Assembly (NCBI GenBank): GCA_919902765.1
Contig: CAKKRP010000015.1
Coordinates: 1 to 57,089 of the forward strand
Source: Gammaproteobacteria bacterium
GTDB lineage: Bacteria; Pseudomonadota; Gammaproteobacteria; S012-40
DNA length: 57,089 bases
Direction of reading: 5' to 3'
Of this stretch, positions 10,513 to 20,111 are shown piece by piece. The notes beneath the pieces are model-generated. The model made no database searches. It was not told the origin of the DNA and worked only from the letters and a program-made list of their open reading frames with translations. Position 1 is the first letter of the stretch, and every line of letters begins with the position of its first letter. The position numbers were made by a program, and so were the translations under genes.

Positions 10513-10958
10513 GTTACGGTTCCAATGGTCAGGCTGATTACCTGCGATGTGCCCAGCACGGCATGTGTGGCGGCGTCACGCGGGCGGCCTAAGCTATCAA
10601 TTTCAAGATTCGTACCGGATAAGCTGACGTTATCTTGTAAAGTCACGTTAAACGCTTGATTCGCAGCAGGGTCGCGCACCGGGATCGCGTTGCACGGCGC
10701 TGTGGTAGTTGCAATCACACACTGTACATTATACCCGGTAGCGGTCACATTCATGCGCAAGGGCACGCCCCAAGTCATCGCCAAGCCCTGCATATGGCGT
10801 ATTTGATTGACTAGCTGGTCAGCCTGAAATGATACGGTCTGTTCGCCGGTAGAACCAAAGCGCACCGTGACGACGACGGATAGCGCGGAGATGATGACGA
10901 TGACCATCACCAGTTCTAGTAGTGTGAATCCTTGTGTTTTTAGTGCATGTGTTTGCAT
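10458..10958 (-). CDS. mshC: Prepilin-like protein MshC
   Basis: TQGFTLLELVMVIVIISALSVVVTVRF prepilin motif; locus position. Confidence 0.78.
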   Translation of the reverse strand: MQTHALKTQGFTLLELVMVIVIISALSVVVTVRFGSTGEQTVSFQADQLVNQIRHMQGLAMTWGVPLRMNVTATGYNVQCVIATTTAPCNAIPVRDPAANQAFNVTLQDNVSLSGTNLEIDSLGRPRDAATHAVLGTSQVISLTIGTVTWNLTISPITADLILTKV

Positions 10959-10969
10959 AAGGTTTTTAT

Positions 10970-11002
10970 AAAAAGCGAGGGCGGTTCGTTTGATCCGCCC
11001 TC
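10970..11002 (-). terminator. Intrinsic terminator-like hairpin after mshA
   Basis: Perfect 8-bp stem GAGGGCGG (10977-10984) / CCGCCCTC (10995-11002), followed on the - strand by GC + TTTTT. Confidence 0.78.
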
Positions 11003-11041
11003 AGGAATACTATTACATTGAACTAAGAAAACTCATGGATG

Positions 11042-11410
11042 TTACGGTAAATCTTTTACGCATAGTACTGTGTCAGTAATTGTGGCTGTCGCTCCGGTGC
11101 AATTAGAGCCGGTAAAAGTGTAGGCAACAGGGGTGGGTACGCCGTTTATGGTAACTTGATAGCCAACTACACCATTTGCAGAGGCACCTTGTACGTTATT
11201 CAATAATTCAGTAAAGTTCGGAGCTCGCTTCAATTGCCCCGTGCTAATTGTTAGTGCAGATTTTACAGCTGAAAGCGATGCTTTTTTGGCTGCATCAGTC
11301 GCATCCGTACTCAAATCCACAAACTTCGGCACCGCGATGGCCGCCAAGATGCCCAGCACCACGATGACCATGACCAATTCAATCAACGTGAAACCACTTT
11401 GCTTACGCAT
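11042..11410 (-). CDS. mshA: MSHA-type major pilin MshA
   Basis: [34 protein letters not shown]; 122 aa. Confidence 0.85.
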   Translation of the reverse strand: MRKQSGFTLIELVMVIVVLGILAAIAVPKFVDLSTDATDAAKKASLSAVKSALTISTGQLKRAPNFTELLNNVQGASANGVVGYQVTINGVPTPVAYTFTGSNCTGATATITDTVLCVKDLP

Positions 11411-11594
11411 TCAATTCGCTCCTCGGGATCTTGCCCGTATGCCGCGACGGAAGGGTGCGGCTGCATGCCTAGGTTTTCGGACTGTGATGGGGTTCTCTTT
11501 AACCCTAAATGTGCGGAGTATTTCACACTTGCAATGTGATGTTGCTTAGCGTGGCGGAAGTAAATTATTGATTGTATTGGAGCATCGATGTTTC

Positions 11595-11624
11595 GTAGTG
11601 GCAGGCCCCCGTGCCTGCCACTAC
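11595..11624. repeat. Perfect 12-bp inverted repeat (REP-like hairpin) between mshG and mshA
   Basis: GTAGTGGCAGGC-CCCCGT-GCCTGCCACTAC, perfect arms, no flanking T tract. Confidence 0.85.
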
Positions 11625-11644
11625 TAATGATTCTAATGATTACC

Positions 11645-12874
11645 TCACCCACGTCCCTGCGCCGCATTGACCATGCCCCACAAGGGCAGAAAAATACCCA
11701 TCATCAAGATCATCACAAAAATGCCTATAACAACCAACAATATAGGCTCTATGCTGGCGCCCAGGGCCTTTAAAGACTGATCCATTTCGCTGCCGTAATA
11801 TTCGGACACTTCGCCTATCAATTGTTCGAACTGACCGGTTTGTTCACCGACGGTGATCATTTGTATAACCAATGGCGGAAATAAGCCGGTGTTTTTTATG
11901 CCCTGAGAGAGTGATTTTCCGCTCTCGATTTCATTTTTCATCAGCATTAATTTTTCAGAAATATACGCGTTGTCTACCGTGCGCGCGACGATGTTCAGAC
12001 CGCTGCTCATGGGGACGCCCGCACCTATGGTCAAGGCGAAGGCCTTAGAAAAACGCGCCAACGCGCCGTGCATAAAAATGTTGCCTATAATGGGCAATTT
12101 TAATTTTTTCTCATCCCACCAACGCATCCCTTTGGGCGTGTTAATGAAATTATGCATCCATTTATAACCCACGTAGAGCAGCAGTCCCCACAACCACCAA
12201 TAGGCCTTGCTCAACCGTGATGTCTCGATCAAGATGCGTGTGGCCAGCGGTAATTTGGCGTTAAACTTCGCGAACATGCCTGCAAACGCCGGGATCACAA
12301 AGATATTGACGATAATAAAGGCCACAAACACCATCGCCAATACCGTGACCGGATAACGCACCGCGCTGGCGATGCGTTCGCGGATTTCTTTTTCCTGTTG
12401 CAAATAACTGCCTAGGGCTGCGAATACCTCCGGTAATTTACCGGTGGTTTCACCGACTTCGACGAGATTGGTGTAGATCGTAGTAAATGTTTTGCCTTGG
12501 GACTTTATCGCTTGACTAAGCGTCTTTCCGGCTTGCAATTGGGCATGTATATCTTTTAATACTATGCCAAATTGCGGGTTGGAAATAGAGGAATAAAGGC
12601 TCGTCAAGGCGTCGTTGAGTGGCACGCCGGCGCGCATCATAGTGCGCATCTGGCGCGTGAAAAACATCAAATCGGTCAGCGACACGCGTTTTTTTGTCAA
12701 ATCGAAAGAAATGTTTCCGAAGGACTGTGGCGAGTTTTTTTGTTCTTGTATGCCTATGGGAATGATGCCTTGGCGCATCAAGCGATCAGCCGCGTCGCCA
12801 AGGTTTTCCGCATCTATGTTGCCGCGCACGGCGCTGCCGTTGCGCGCACGTCCTGAATAGGAAAATTGTGTCAT
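11645..12874 (-). CDS. mshG: MSHA inner-membrane platform protein MshG (GspF/PilC family)
   Basis: FTRQMRTMMRAGVPLNDAL and VGEQTGQFEQLIGEVSEYYGSEMDQSLKALGASIEPILL motifs of T2SF family. Confidence 0.92.
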   Translation of the reverse strand: MTQFSYSGRARNGSAVRGNIDAENLGDAADRLMRQGIIPIGIQEQKNSPQSFGNISFDLTKKRVSLTDLMFFTRQMRTMMRAGVPLNDALTSLYSSISNPQFGIVLKDIHAQLQAGKTLSQAIKSQGKTFTTIYTNLVEVGETTGKLPEVFAALGSYLQQEKEIRERIASAVRYPVTVLAMVFVAFIIVNIFVIPAFAGMFAKFNAKLPLATRILIETSRLSKAYWWLWGLLLYVGYKWMHNFINTPKGMRWWDEKKLKLPIIGNIFMHGALARFSKAFALTIGAGVPMSSGLNIVARTVDNAYISEKLMLMKNEIESGKSLSQGIKNTGLFPPLVIQMITVGEQTGQFEQLIGEVSEYYGSEMDQSLKALGASIEPILLVVIGIFVMILMMGIFLPLWGMVNAAQGRG

Positions 12875-12875
12875 A

Positions 12876-14576
12876 TTAGTCCATACCGTAACTGACGCGT
12901 AACACTTCTTCTATGCTTGTGACCCCTTGTTGCGCAAGGGCAAAGGCGCTCATTTTGAGCGTGACGAAGCCATTTTGACGACGCGCCGCGATTGCGAAGT
13001 CGTTGTGTCCCGAGCGTTGCAGCGTGCGCGCCAATTCGGAATTCATTTCCATTAATTCATAAATGCCTACGCGCCCGCGATAACCCATGCCATGACACTG
13101 TTTGCATCCCGCTCCGATTTTAAAACTAATATCCGTGACATGCGGGCCGAATTGCGATTTGAGCAGTTGCAAGGTGTCGTGATCCAGCGTTTGCGGGGTG
13201 GCGCAGTGTTCACACAGGCGGCGCACCAGACGTTGGGCGACCACGCCGCGCAGCGTCGCGGCGATCAAGTAAGGTTCGGCCCCCATGTCGATTAGGCGCA
13301 ACGGTGTGTTCACGGCGTCATTGGTATGTAAGCTGGAAAGCACTAGGTGACCGGTCATCGCGGCGCGCAGGGCGATCGCGGCGGTTTCTTGATCGCGTAT
13401 CTCGCCGACTAACAAAATATCCGGGTCTTGGCGCAAAAAGGAGCGCAATACGCTGGCGAAATCGAGACCGATTTTGGCATTGATTTGTACTTGATTGATG
13501 CCCGGTAAACGATATTCTACCGGGTCTTCGACGGTCAATATTTTGCGTTGCGGGTCGTTTATTTCGCGTAACGCGCCATACAGCGTCGTGGTTTTTCCGC
13601 TACCGGTGGGTCCGGTGACCAAGATGACGCCGTGCGGGCTGTGTATCAGTTGACGGAATTGCTGTAACAAGGCCTGCGGCATGCCGCTTTGCTCGAGATT
13701 TAGCGAATCGCGCGCCTGCACGAGCAAGCGCATCACCACGGATTCGTAGTGATTTTGCGTGGGGATGGTGGAAATACGCACGTCAATGCGTTGGCCGCGA
13801 ATTTCGATATTAAACCGGCCGTCTTGGGGGAGCCGTTTTTCAGATATATCGAGTTGGGCTAATAATTTTAAACGCGATATCAACGGTTGCGCGACGCGTT
13901 TGTCGGCGGTGGTGTAGGTGCGCAAGATGCCGTCTTGACGCAGGCGTATCGCAAGTTTTTTTTCGTCGGGCTCGATATGGATATCCGATGCGCCGGAGCC
14001 CACGGCGTGCTCGAACAGGGCGTTCAAAAAGCGCACCACCGGCGCGTCGTTAGTGCTTTCATTGAGGATCGCCGAGTCATTGACCTCCGGCGTTGCGACC
14101 TCGATTTCGGCCGCAATGTTGCCGACATCGGTGTGTTGTTGAAATACCCTGTCGATGATTTCTAATACGTCTTCTTCTTTGGCGACGACGGGCTTTACTG
14201 TTTTTTGAGCCAAGCGCGCGATTTCATCGTAGGCGAATATGTCGGTCGGGTCGGCCATGCCGATGACTAATTCTTGAGTGGATTCCGCGAGCGCGACGAC
14301 TTGATAACGGCGGCAATATAATTCCGGTATGCGTTTTACAATGGCGGGATTGACTTCATATTTACGCAAATCGATGAACGGGATGGCGAGTTGGTGCGAC
14401 AAAAAAGTCGCCAATTGTGTGCTGCTGATATAGCCGCTGGCAACCAATTCGCGGCCTAATTTACGTCCGGTCGCCTTTTGGTTTTTGAGGGCCGCGTCGA
14501 GTTGCTCCGGCGTGATGATCTTTTCCGCCAGTAATAAATCGCCTAAACGCAGTTTTTTGGGTAGTACCGCCGCCAT
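12876..14576 (-). CDS. mshE: MSHA pilus assembly ATPase MshE (GspE family with MshEN c-di-GMP-binding domain)
   Basis: N-terminal RLGDLLLAEKIITPEQLDAALKNQ and KLGRELVASGYISSTQLATFLSHQ MshEN repeats; Walker A GPTGSGKTTTLY; HLVLSSLHTNDA; CxxC Zn motif. Confidence 0.94.
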   Translation of the reverse strand: MAAVLPKKLRLGDLLLAEKIITPEQLDAALKNQKATGRKLGRELVASGYISSTQLATFLSHQLAIPFIDLRKYEVNPAIVKRIPELYCRRYQVVALAESTQELVIGMADPTDIFAYDEIARLAQKTVKPVVAKEEDVLEIIDRVFQQHTDVGNIAAEIEVATPEVNDSAILNESTNDAPVVRFLNALFEHAVGSGASDIHIEPDEKKLAIRLRQDGILRTYTTADKRVAQPLISRLKLLAQLDISEKRLPQDGRFNIEIRGQRIDVRISTIPTQNHYESVVMRLLVQARDSLNLEQSGMPQALLQQFRQLIHSPHGVILVTGPTGSGKTTTLYGALREINDPQRKILTVEDPVEYRLPGINQVQINAKIGLDFASVLRSFLRQDPDILLVGEIRDQETAAIALRAAMTGHLVLSSLHTNDAVNTPLRLIDMGAEPYLIAATLRGVVAQRLVRRLCEHCATPQTLDHDTLQLLKSQFGPHVTDISFKIGAGCKQCHGMGYRGRVGIYELMEMNSELARTLQRSGHNDFAIAARRQNGFVTLKMSAFALAQQGVTSIEEVLRVSYGMD

Positions 14577-14642
14577 GGTTTATACGCAGTTCGCCGCATC
14601 GAATACCTTGAGTAGCGGCACATTGGCGTGGTTCTTAAGCGG

Positions 14643-16913
14643 TTATTTGCCGGCGCGAATTAAGCTGCCTAAGCCGGCGTTTTCTAACGCGGCATTCAAG
14701 TGGCGACGGACTAAATCCGCGCTGTCCATGCGCAACACCTCCTCCAATAATCGCTGCGTATGATCACGGCTAAAATTGCGGATAACCCATTTGACACGCG
14801 GGATGTTGACGGCGTTCATGCTCAGGCTATCCAGGCCCATCGCGATGAGCAATAGGACGGCGGCAGGGTCACTGGCCATTTCTCCGCAAATACTGACCGG
14901 CTTGTTGAGCGCGTGGGCACCCTCGACGACATCGTTGACCGCCTTTATCACCGCAGGATGTAGGCAATCATAGAGCGCGGCGACGCGTCGATTGTTGCGA
15001 TCCACCGCCAATAGATACTGTACTAAGTCGTTCGTGCCGATGGAGATGAAATCGCAACGCCGCGCGATTTGTTTAATTTGGTATACGGCGGAAGGGACTT
15101 CTATCATCACGCCTACGCGCGGCATTTCTAATACTGTTTGTTGTTCTTCCAGCATTTCGTGATGCACGCGGCGTATTAAACGTTGCGCCTCCACGACCTC
15201 TTCGACGGTGGTGATCATCGGCAATAAGATATTTAAATTATTCAAACCTTCCGCCGCGCGCAGCATGGCGCGTATCTGCACCAAAAATATGTCCGGTTGA
15301 TCCAGGCTGATGCGGATGCCGCGCCAGCCGAGGAAGGGATTAGCCTCGCTGATGGGGAAATAGGGCAGAGTCTTGTCGCCGCCGATATCCAAGGTGCGCA
15401 AATACACAGGTTTGGGGGCGAATTCTTCCAACACCTTGCGATAGACCTGTGCCTGTTCGTGTTCGCCGGGGAAACGGTCGCGCACCATATACGGAATTTC
15501 GGTGCGGTACAGGCCTACGCCTTCAGCGCCATGCCCCAATGACGAACGCACATCCGCTAGCAATCCGGTGTTGGCGTACATCGGTAGGCGATAGCCATCC
15601 AGCGTCACGGCGGGTTGATCTTTTAGGTTGACGAGATCGGCGGTGAGCGAGCTCTCTTCTTTGCGCAGGCGTTTGTATTCGCGCAACAGGGCGGCGGACG
15701 GACGCACAAACAGATTGCCCTGAAACCCATCGACGACGATTTCGACATCGTTGAGGTCGCCGGTGGGCAGGTCGTCCACGCCCATGACCGCCGGTATGCC
15801 CATGGCGCGGGCCAGGATAGAGACATGCGACGAACCGGAACCGCGCGCCGAAATGACCGCGATGAGGTGGCTGTTGGGCACCTCCATCATCATCGATGGG
15901 CTTAACTCCTCGCTGATCAAGATAGTTTGTTGCGGGTAGGTGCGTACCGCCGTTTCTTTGGTCTGCAATCGACTAAGGATGCGCAGGCCTAAATCGCGTA
16001 TATCTTGGGCACGTTCGCGTAGGTAGCTGTCTTCCATCCCGGCAAACACGCGCGCATGTTCATGGATGGTCTCACGCAGGGCCCCAGGGGCCCAATTGCC
16101 GCGTCGAATTTTCTGTACCGTTTGTTTAATGAGGCTATCGCTCTCCAACATGAGCTGATAGGCGTCGAAAATGGCGCGATCTTCTGCAGGCAGATGTTGT
16201 AACTCACTGCGTAACTGCGTCATCTCAGCGCGCACTTGGGTCACGGCCGTTTCAAAGGCCTGAACTTCGGCGTCGGTGTCGGTGACATTGCGGTTGGGCA
16301 CGGCATCCAAGTTGGCACCGGCGTAGACCACCACGCCTATACCGATGGCAACCCCAGGCGCGCCCGCCAAGCCGCGAAAGGGTTTATCGCCACCGGCAAG
16401 GCGTTTGCGCTGGCCGACGTTCTGCATACGGCCACTGGCCTGGGCATGGGCAATCGCGCCGGACAATTGCGCGGCCAGGGTCAACAATAACGTGACTTCT
16501 TCTTCTGCGTAGCGCCTGCGGCGTCGGTCTTGTACCACCAATGCACCCATGGTTTGGCCGTGGTTGATGATAGGGATGCCTAAAAAGCTGCTGTATTGCT
16601 CTTCGCCGGTTTCCGGGAAATATTTATAACGCGGGTGTTCCGGGGCGTTGTCGAGATTAATGGGTTCGGCGCGCTCGCAGACCAAGCCCACTAAGCCTTC
16701 AAAGCGCGCCAGGCGCACTTTGCCTACGGCCTCGGGCAGCAAGCCGTCGGTCGCCATCAACACGCGTTCTTCGTTTAACGGGTCGGTCAGATAAACCGAA
16801 CAGACATCGGTGTGGATGGTCTGTTTGACACGTTTAACGATAATGCTCAACGTCTCATCAAGGTTCTGAGCCGCCGAGACTTCGGTAATGAGCCTGCGTA
16901 GGGTGTTCAGCAC
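14643..16913 (-). CDS. ptsP: Phosphoenolpyruvate-protein phosphotransferase PtsP (GAF + EI)
   Basis: GAF N-terminus; GSSHVSILARAMGIPAVMG active-site His region; GVGLYRTEIPYM; GIRISLDQPDIF; CGEMASDP. Confidence 0.95.
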   Translation of the reverse strand: MLNTLRRLITEVSAAQNLDETLSIIVKRVKQTIHTDVCSVYLTDPLNEERVLMATDGLLPEAVGKVRLARFEGLVGLVCERAEPINLDNAPEHPRYKYFPETGEEQYSSFLGIPIINHGQTMGALVVQDRRRRRYAEEEVTLLLTLAAQLSGAIAHAQASGRMQNVGQRKRLAGGDKPFRGLAGAPGVAIGIGVVVYAGANLDAVPNRNVTDTDAEVQAFETAVTQVRAEMTQLRSELQHLPAEDRAIFDAYQLMLESDSLIKQTVQKIRRGNWAPGALRETIHEHARVFAGMEDSYLRERAQDIRDLGLRILSRLQTKETAVRTYPQQTILISEELSPSMMMEVPNSHLIAVISARGSGSSHVSILARAMGIPAVMGVDDLPTGDLNDVEIVVDGFQGNLFVRPSAALLREYKRLRKEESSLTADLVNLKDQPAVTLDGYRLPMYANTGLLADVRSSLGHGAEGVGLYRTEIPYMVRDRFPGEHEQAQVYRKVLEEFAPKPVYLRTLDIGGDKTLPYFPISEANPFLGWRGIRISLDQPDIFLVQIRAMLRAAEGLNNLNILLPMITTVEEVVEAQRLIRRVHHEMLEEQQTVLEMPRVGVMIEVPSAVYQIKQIARRCDFISIGTNDLVQYLLAVDRNNRRVAALYDCLHPAVIKAVNDVVEGAHALNKPVSICGEMASDPAAVLLLIAMGLDSLSMNAVNIPRVKWVIRNFSRDHTQRLLEEVLRMDSADLVRRHLNAALENAGLGSLIRAGK

Positions 16914-17099
16914 GGCATTTTCCTAAACGATCCCTCTCTAAGTATCGGTCCAAACGGTATATTAAAACGGAACACACCGGCATTTTGCAGCCAATACTTG
17001 GAGTTAGGCCACCGCAATATAAAAAAGATGGAAAATTCAGCAACCTATCCCGCGCCAGGTGAGTGAGCTTAGGCCCTAGAAAGGCGCGCTACCTGGCGG

Positions 17100-17606
17100 T
17101 TATGCGCCGCCTACGTCCTCGAGGCCGGTAATCCTGGCCAATACCAGCGGTGCCAATTCAGTCAATGCACGCTGGTATACGCCGCGTTTAAAGGCGACGA
17201 CCTGATGCAATGGCGTCCAGTAGTCTACCCATTGCCAGTGATCAAACTCCGGGGTATCAAACAAATCCAAACGTATATGGCTTTCTTCCCCAACAAAATT
17301 TAGCAAAAACCACACCTGTTTTTGCCCTATGCACACCGGTTTGCGGTCATGGCGCACCAAGTTTTTGGGCAAACGATAACGCAACCAGCCCTGGGTATAC
17401 CCCATAATCCGCACATGATGGGAGGTCAACCCCAATTCTTCGTGCAGCTCACGGAACAGGGCTTGATGGGGGGTTTCATTGTGCTTGATACCCCCTTGCG
17501 GGAATTGCCAGGCCTCCTGACCGCAACGCCGTGCCCATAGCACTTGCCCGCAGGCATTGCTCAAGATGATACCGACATTTAATCTAAACCCATCCGCGTC
17601 TATCAC
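17100..17606 (-). CDS. rppH: RNA pyrophosphohydrolase RppH (Nudix); GTG start proposed
   Basis: [17 protein letters not shown] start region; Nudix box [30 protein letters not shown]. Longer ORF in track (to 17666) probably over-extended. Confidence 0.92.
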   Translation of the reverse strand: MIDADGFRLNVGIILSNACGQVLWARRCGQEAWQFPQGGIKHNETPHQALFRELHEELGLTSHHVRIMGYTQGWLRYRLPKNLVRHDRKPVCIGQKQVWFLLNFVGEESHIRLDLFDTPEFDHWQWVDYWTPLHQVVAFKRGVYQRALTELAPLVLARITGLEDVGGA

Positions 17607-17769
17607 GGGGCAACGCCTTCTCAGCGTAACGTGTCCACAAGGGTACTCTTTGCTAATTCTGTACAAAAAATTGATTTATGGCAACGGCGCATGAGCGATT
17701 TCTTACTTTTTTGTTGAATAAGCTGAGTATTTATATTACATTTCGTTAATAAAATGAAGGATGTAGGTT

Positions 17770-18426
17770 GTGGCTCTGGCAATATTCGACCTTGATAATA
17801 CCCTCCTGGGAGGGGACAGTGACTATTTATGGGGGCAATACCTTGTTGAGTTAGGTGTTGTTGATGGGGTTTTCTATGCGCGTGAGAACCAGCGCTACTA
17901 TGACGCCTACAAAGCCGGCACACTGGACATCCAGCACTTTTTAGAATTCGCCTTGCGGCCTTTGGTGGGCGTGCCGCAAGAGCAGTTGTATACTTGGCGC
18001 AAGCGTTATCTCGATCAAAAAATCCGCCCTATCATGCTCCCCAAGGCGTTGGCGTTGTTAGACCGTCACCGGCAGGCGGGTGATATACTGCTGATTATCA
18101 CCGCCACCAATCGTTTTGTGACCCAACCCATCGCGGAATGGTTGGGGGTAGAACACCTCATCGCTACAGATCCGGAATTAGTCGATGGGTTTTATACGGG
18201 TAAGGTCGCGGGCATTCCGTGTTTTCGCGAGGGGAAGGTATTGCGCTTGCAGGAGTGGTTGCAAGGGCGGGCGATGTCGCTGGAGAAAAGCTGGTTTTAC
18301 AGCGACTCCCACAATGATTTGCCTTTATTATTGAAAGTAGCGAACCCAGTGGCGGTCGATCCCGACGATGAATTGCGGCGCTATGCTGAACATCAACGTT
18401 GGCCGGTGATCAGTCTGCGGAATTGA
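17770..18426 (+). CDS. HAD superfamily hydrolase (SerB/HAD-IB type)
   Basis: FDLDNTLLGGDSD motif I; IITATN motif II; YSDSHNDLPLL motif IV. Confidence 0.88.
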   Translation: MALAIFDLDNTLLGGDSDYLWGQYLVELGVVDGVFYARENQRYYDAYKAGTLDIQHFLEFALRPLVGVPQEQLYTWRKRYLDQKIRPIMLPKALALLDRHRQAGDILLIITATNRFVTQPIAEWLGVEHLIATDPELVDGFYTGKVAGIPCFREGKVLRLQEWLQGRAMSLEKSWFYSDSHNDLPLLLKVANPVAVDPDDELRRYAEHQRWPVISLRN

Positions 18427-18440
18427 AGGACGTTTTTTTA

Positions 18441-19460
18441 ATGGATCCGATACTAAAAGCCCCCCATTTGCGTCGCGGTGATACGGTAGGTGTGGTTAGC
18501 CCGTCGTGGGGGGGCGCCGCCTTGTTTCCACATCGCGTGGAGGCGGCGATACGTCAACTAGGCGATTTGGGATTGCACGTTAAAATGGCTGCCCACGCGC
18601 TGACCAATCAAGGCTATGTGGCCGCCAGCGCCAGACAGCGCGCGGCGGATATCAATGCCATGTTCGGCGATTCCGAAGTGCGGGCGATTATTTGCACGAT
18701 AGGCGGCGATCACTGCAATCAAGTGTTGCCACACATCGATTTTAAAACCGTGCGCCGCAATCCAAAGGTGTGGATGGGTTTTTCAGATGTGACGGTGTTG
18801 AATATCGCCTTGTGGCAAGAATGTCGTCTCGTCACGTTCAATGGCCCGATGTTATTGACCGATTTTGCCGAACATCCGCGCATGTTGGATTACACGCAGG
18901 ATTATTTTATGCGCACCTTGATGTCAAATAAACCGGTCGGGCGCGTCAGCCCGTCGCCCGAGTGGACGGAAGAATTTCTCGACTGGGGGAAGCGCCAGGA
19001 TTTAGCGCGGCCTCGGCTCAAAAATGCGGGCGGTACCTGGACTTGGTTAAAACCAGGCCGCGCCCGCGGCCAGTTGGTCGGCGGCTGTTTAGAATCTATG
19101 TTGCATTTGCGCGGTACGCGTTTTTGGCCGGATTGGCAGGATTGCATTTTATTCATCGAAACCTCCGAAGAAAAGCCGTCACCGGCACGCGTAGATAGCT
19201 GGTTGACGGATTTCGATCTAATGGGCGTGTTGGAGCAACTGCGTGGAATTGTCGTCGGGCGCTCGATGCGTTATAGTAATGAAGAAAAGCGCCAATTGCG
19301 TGCGATTTTGGTCGAGCGCACCAAAAAATATTCTTATCCCATCGTTACCGATCTCGATTTCGGTCACACCGCTCCGCAATTTATTTTGCCGTTAGGTGTC
19401 GAGGCGCAAATCGACACATATGAAGAATATTTCGGCATCGTAGAAGCGGCCGTGAGATAA
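18441..19460 (+). CDS. LD-carboxypeptidase, S66 family (LdcA/MccF-like)
   Basis: GDTVGVVSPS, GGDHCNQVLPHIDF, MGFSDVTVL, GQLVGGCLESM, DLDFGHTAPQFILPLGVEAQID; GAAGGA-like RBS upstream of ATG 18441. Confidence 0.88.
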   Translation: MDPILKAPHLRRGDTVGVVSPSWGGAALFPHRVEAAIRQLGDLGLHVKMAAHALTNQGYVAASARQRAADINAMFGDSEVRAIICTIGGDHCNQVLPHIDFKTVRRNPKVWMGFSDVTVLNIALWQECRLVTFNGPMLLTDFAEHPRMLDYTQDYFMRTLMSNKPVGRVSPSPEWTEEFLDWGKRQDLARPRLKNAGGTWTWLKPGRARGQLVGGCLESMLHLRGTRFWPDWQDCILFIETSEEKPSPARVDSWLTDFDLMGVLEQLRGIVVGRSMRYSNEEKRQLRAILVERTKKYSYPIVTDLDFGHTAPQFILPLGVEAQIDTYEEYFGIVEAAVR

Positions 19461-19472
19461 ACGCCGCGCGTT

Positions 19473-20111
19473 ATGCATCCCGTGATACGCATTGTGTGTT
19501 TAATTGCGCTCGCGCTATGGATGGCGAGTGGTAGCGTAGTCGATGTTGCAGTGGGGATGCTCATGGTCGCGCTTGCGTATCTCATCGCGCAACGGGTGCC
19601 GCAGCCTCAGGTATGGCGTATGGTTTGGCGTTTACGTATGTTGGCGCTGGCGTTATTGATTTTGTACGGCTGGATGTCGCCCGTTGCGGTGGGGTGGCGG
19701 CCCGATGGCGCTGGGTTATGGCTAGGTGTGGCGCGTGTCGCGGGATTGGTGGTGTTAGTGCTGGCGGTGCATTTAATAAATCTGCTCACCAGTGCCGCAC
19801 AATGGTTGGCGGCGATTTATTGGCTGGCCTATCCATTGCGGTGGGTGGGTTTATCGCGTGATCGCTTGGCCATGCGCATGCATTTGGTCATGTATTATTT
19901 GAATGATTTACAAGACGACTTAGCGCGGCGGCGCGCGCCTTCCCAAGGAAATATATGGCAAGACATCGTCGCACGAGTGGAAGCCGGTTGGCAATGGGGT
20001 GACGCACGCATGGCGCAACCGGTGTCCGCATATACCATTGAAGTAGACGCGCCACCGGTGTGGCAGTGGGCGATCCCGCTTACTATTTTATGTATGATGT
20101 GGGTACGCTAA
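19473..20111 (+). CDS. EcfT/CbiQ-like membrane protein
   Basis: Multi-TM; LLTSAAQWLAAIYWLAYPLRWVGLSRDRLAMRMHLVMYYLNDLQDD resembles ECF transporter T component; overlaps truA start. Confidence 0.6.
   Translation: MHPVIRIVCLIALALWMASGSVVDVAVGMLMVALAYLIAQRVPQPQVWRMVWRLRMLALALLILYGWMSPVAVGWRPDGAGLWLGVARVAGLVVLVLAVHLINLLTSAAQWLAAIYWLAYPLRWVGLSRDRLAMRMHLVMYYLNDLQDDLARRRAPSQGNIWQDIVARVEAGWQWGDARMAQPVSAYTIEVDAPPVWQWAIPLTILCMMWVR

Noticed and set aside
11595-11624. Sigma-54 promoter (AGGCACG...CTGC) within the hairpin
   Set aside because: GG to GC spacing is one base off consensus and the similarity is explained by the palindrome.
17053-17098. CGCCAGGT/ACCTGGCG inverted repeat downstream of rppH as a terminator
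   Set aside because: Long 30-nt loop and no U tract; weak support.
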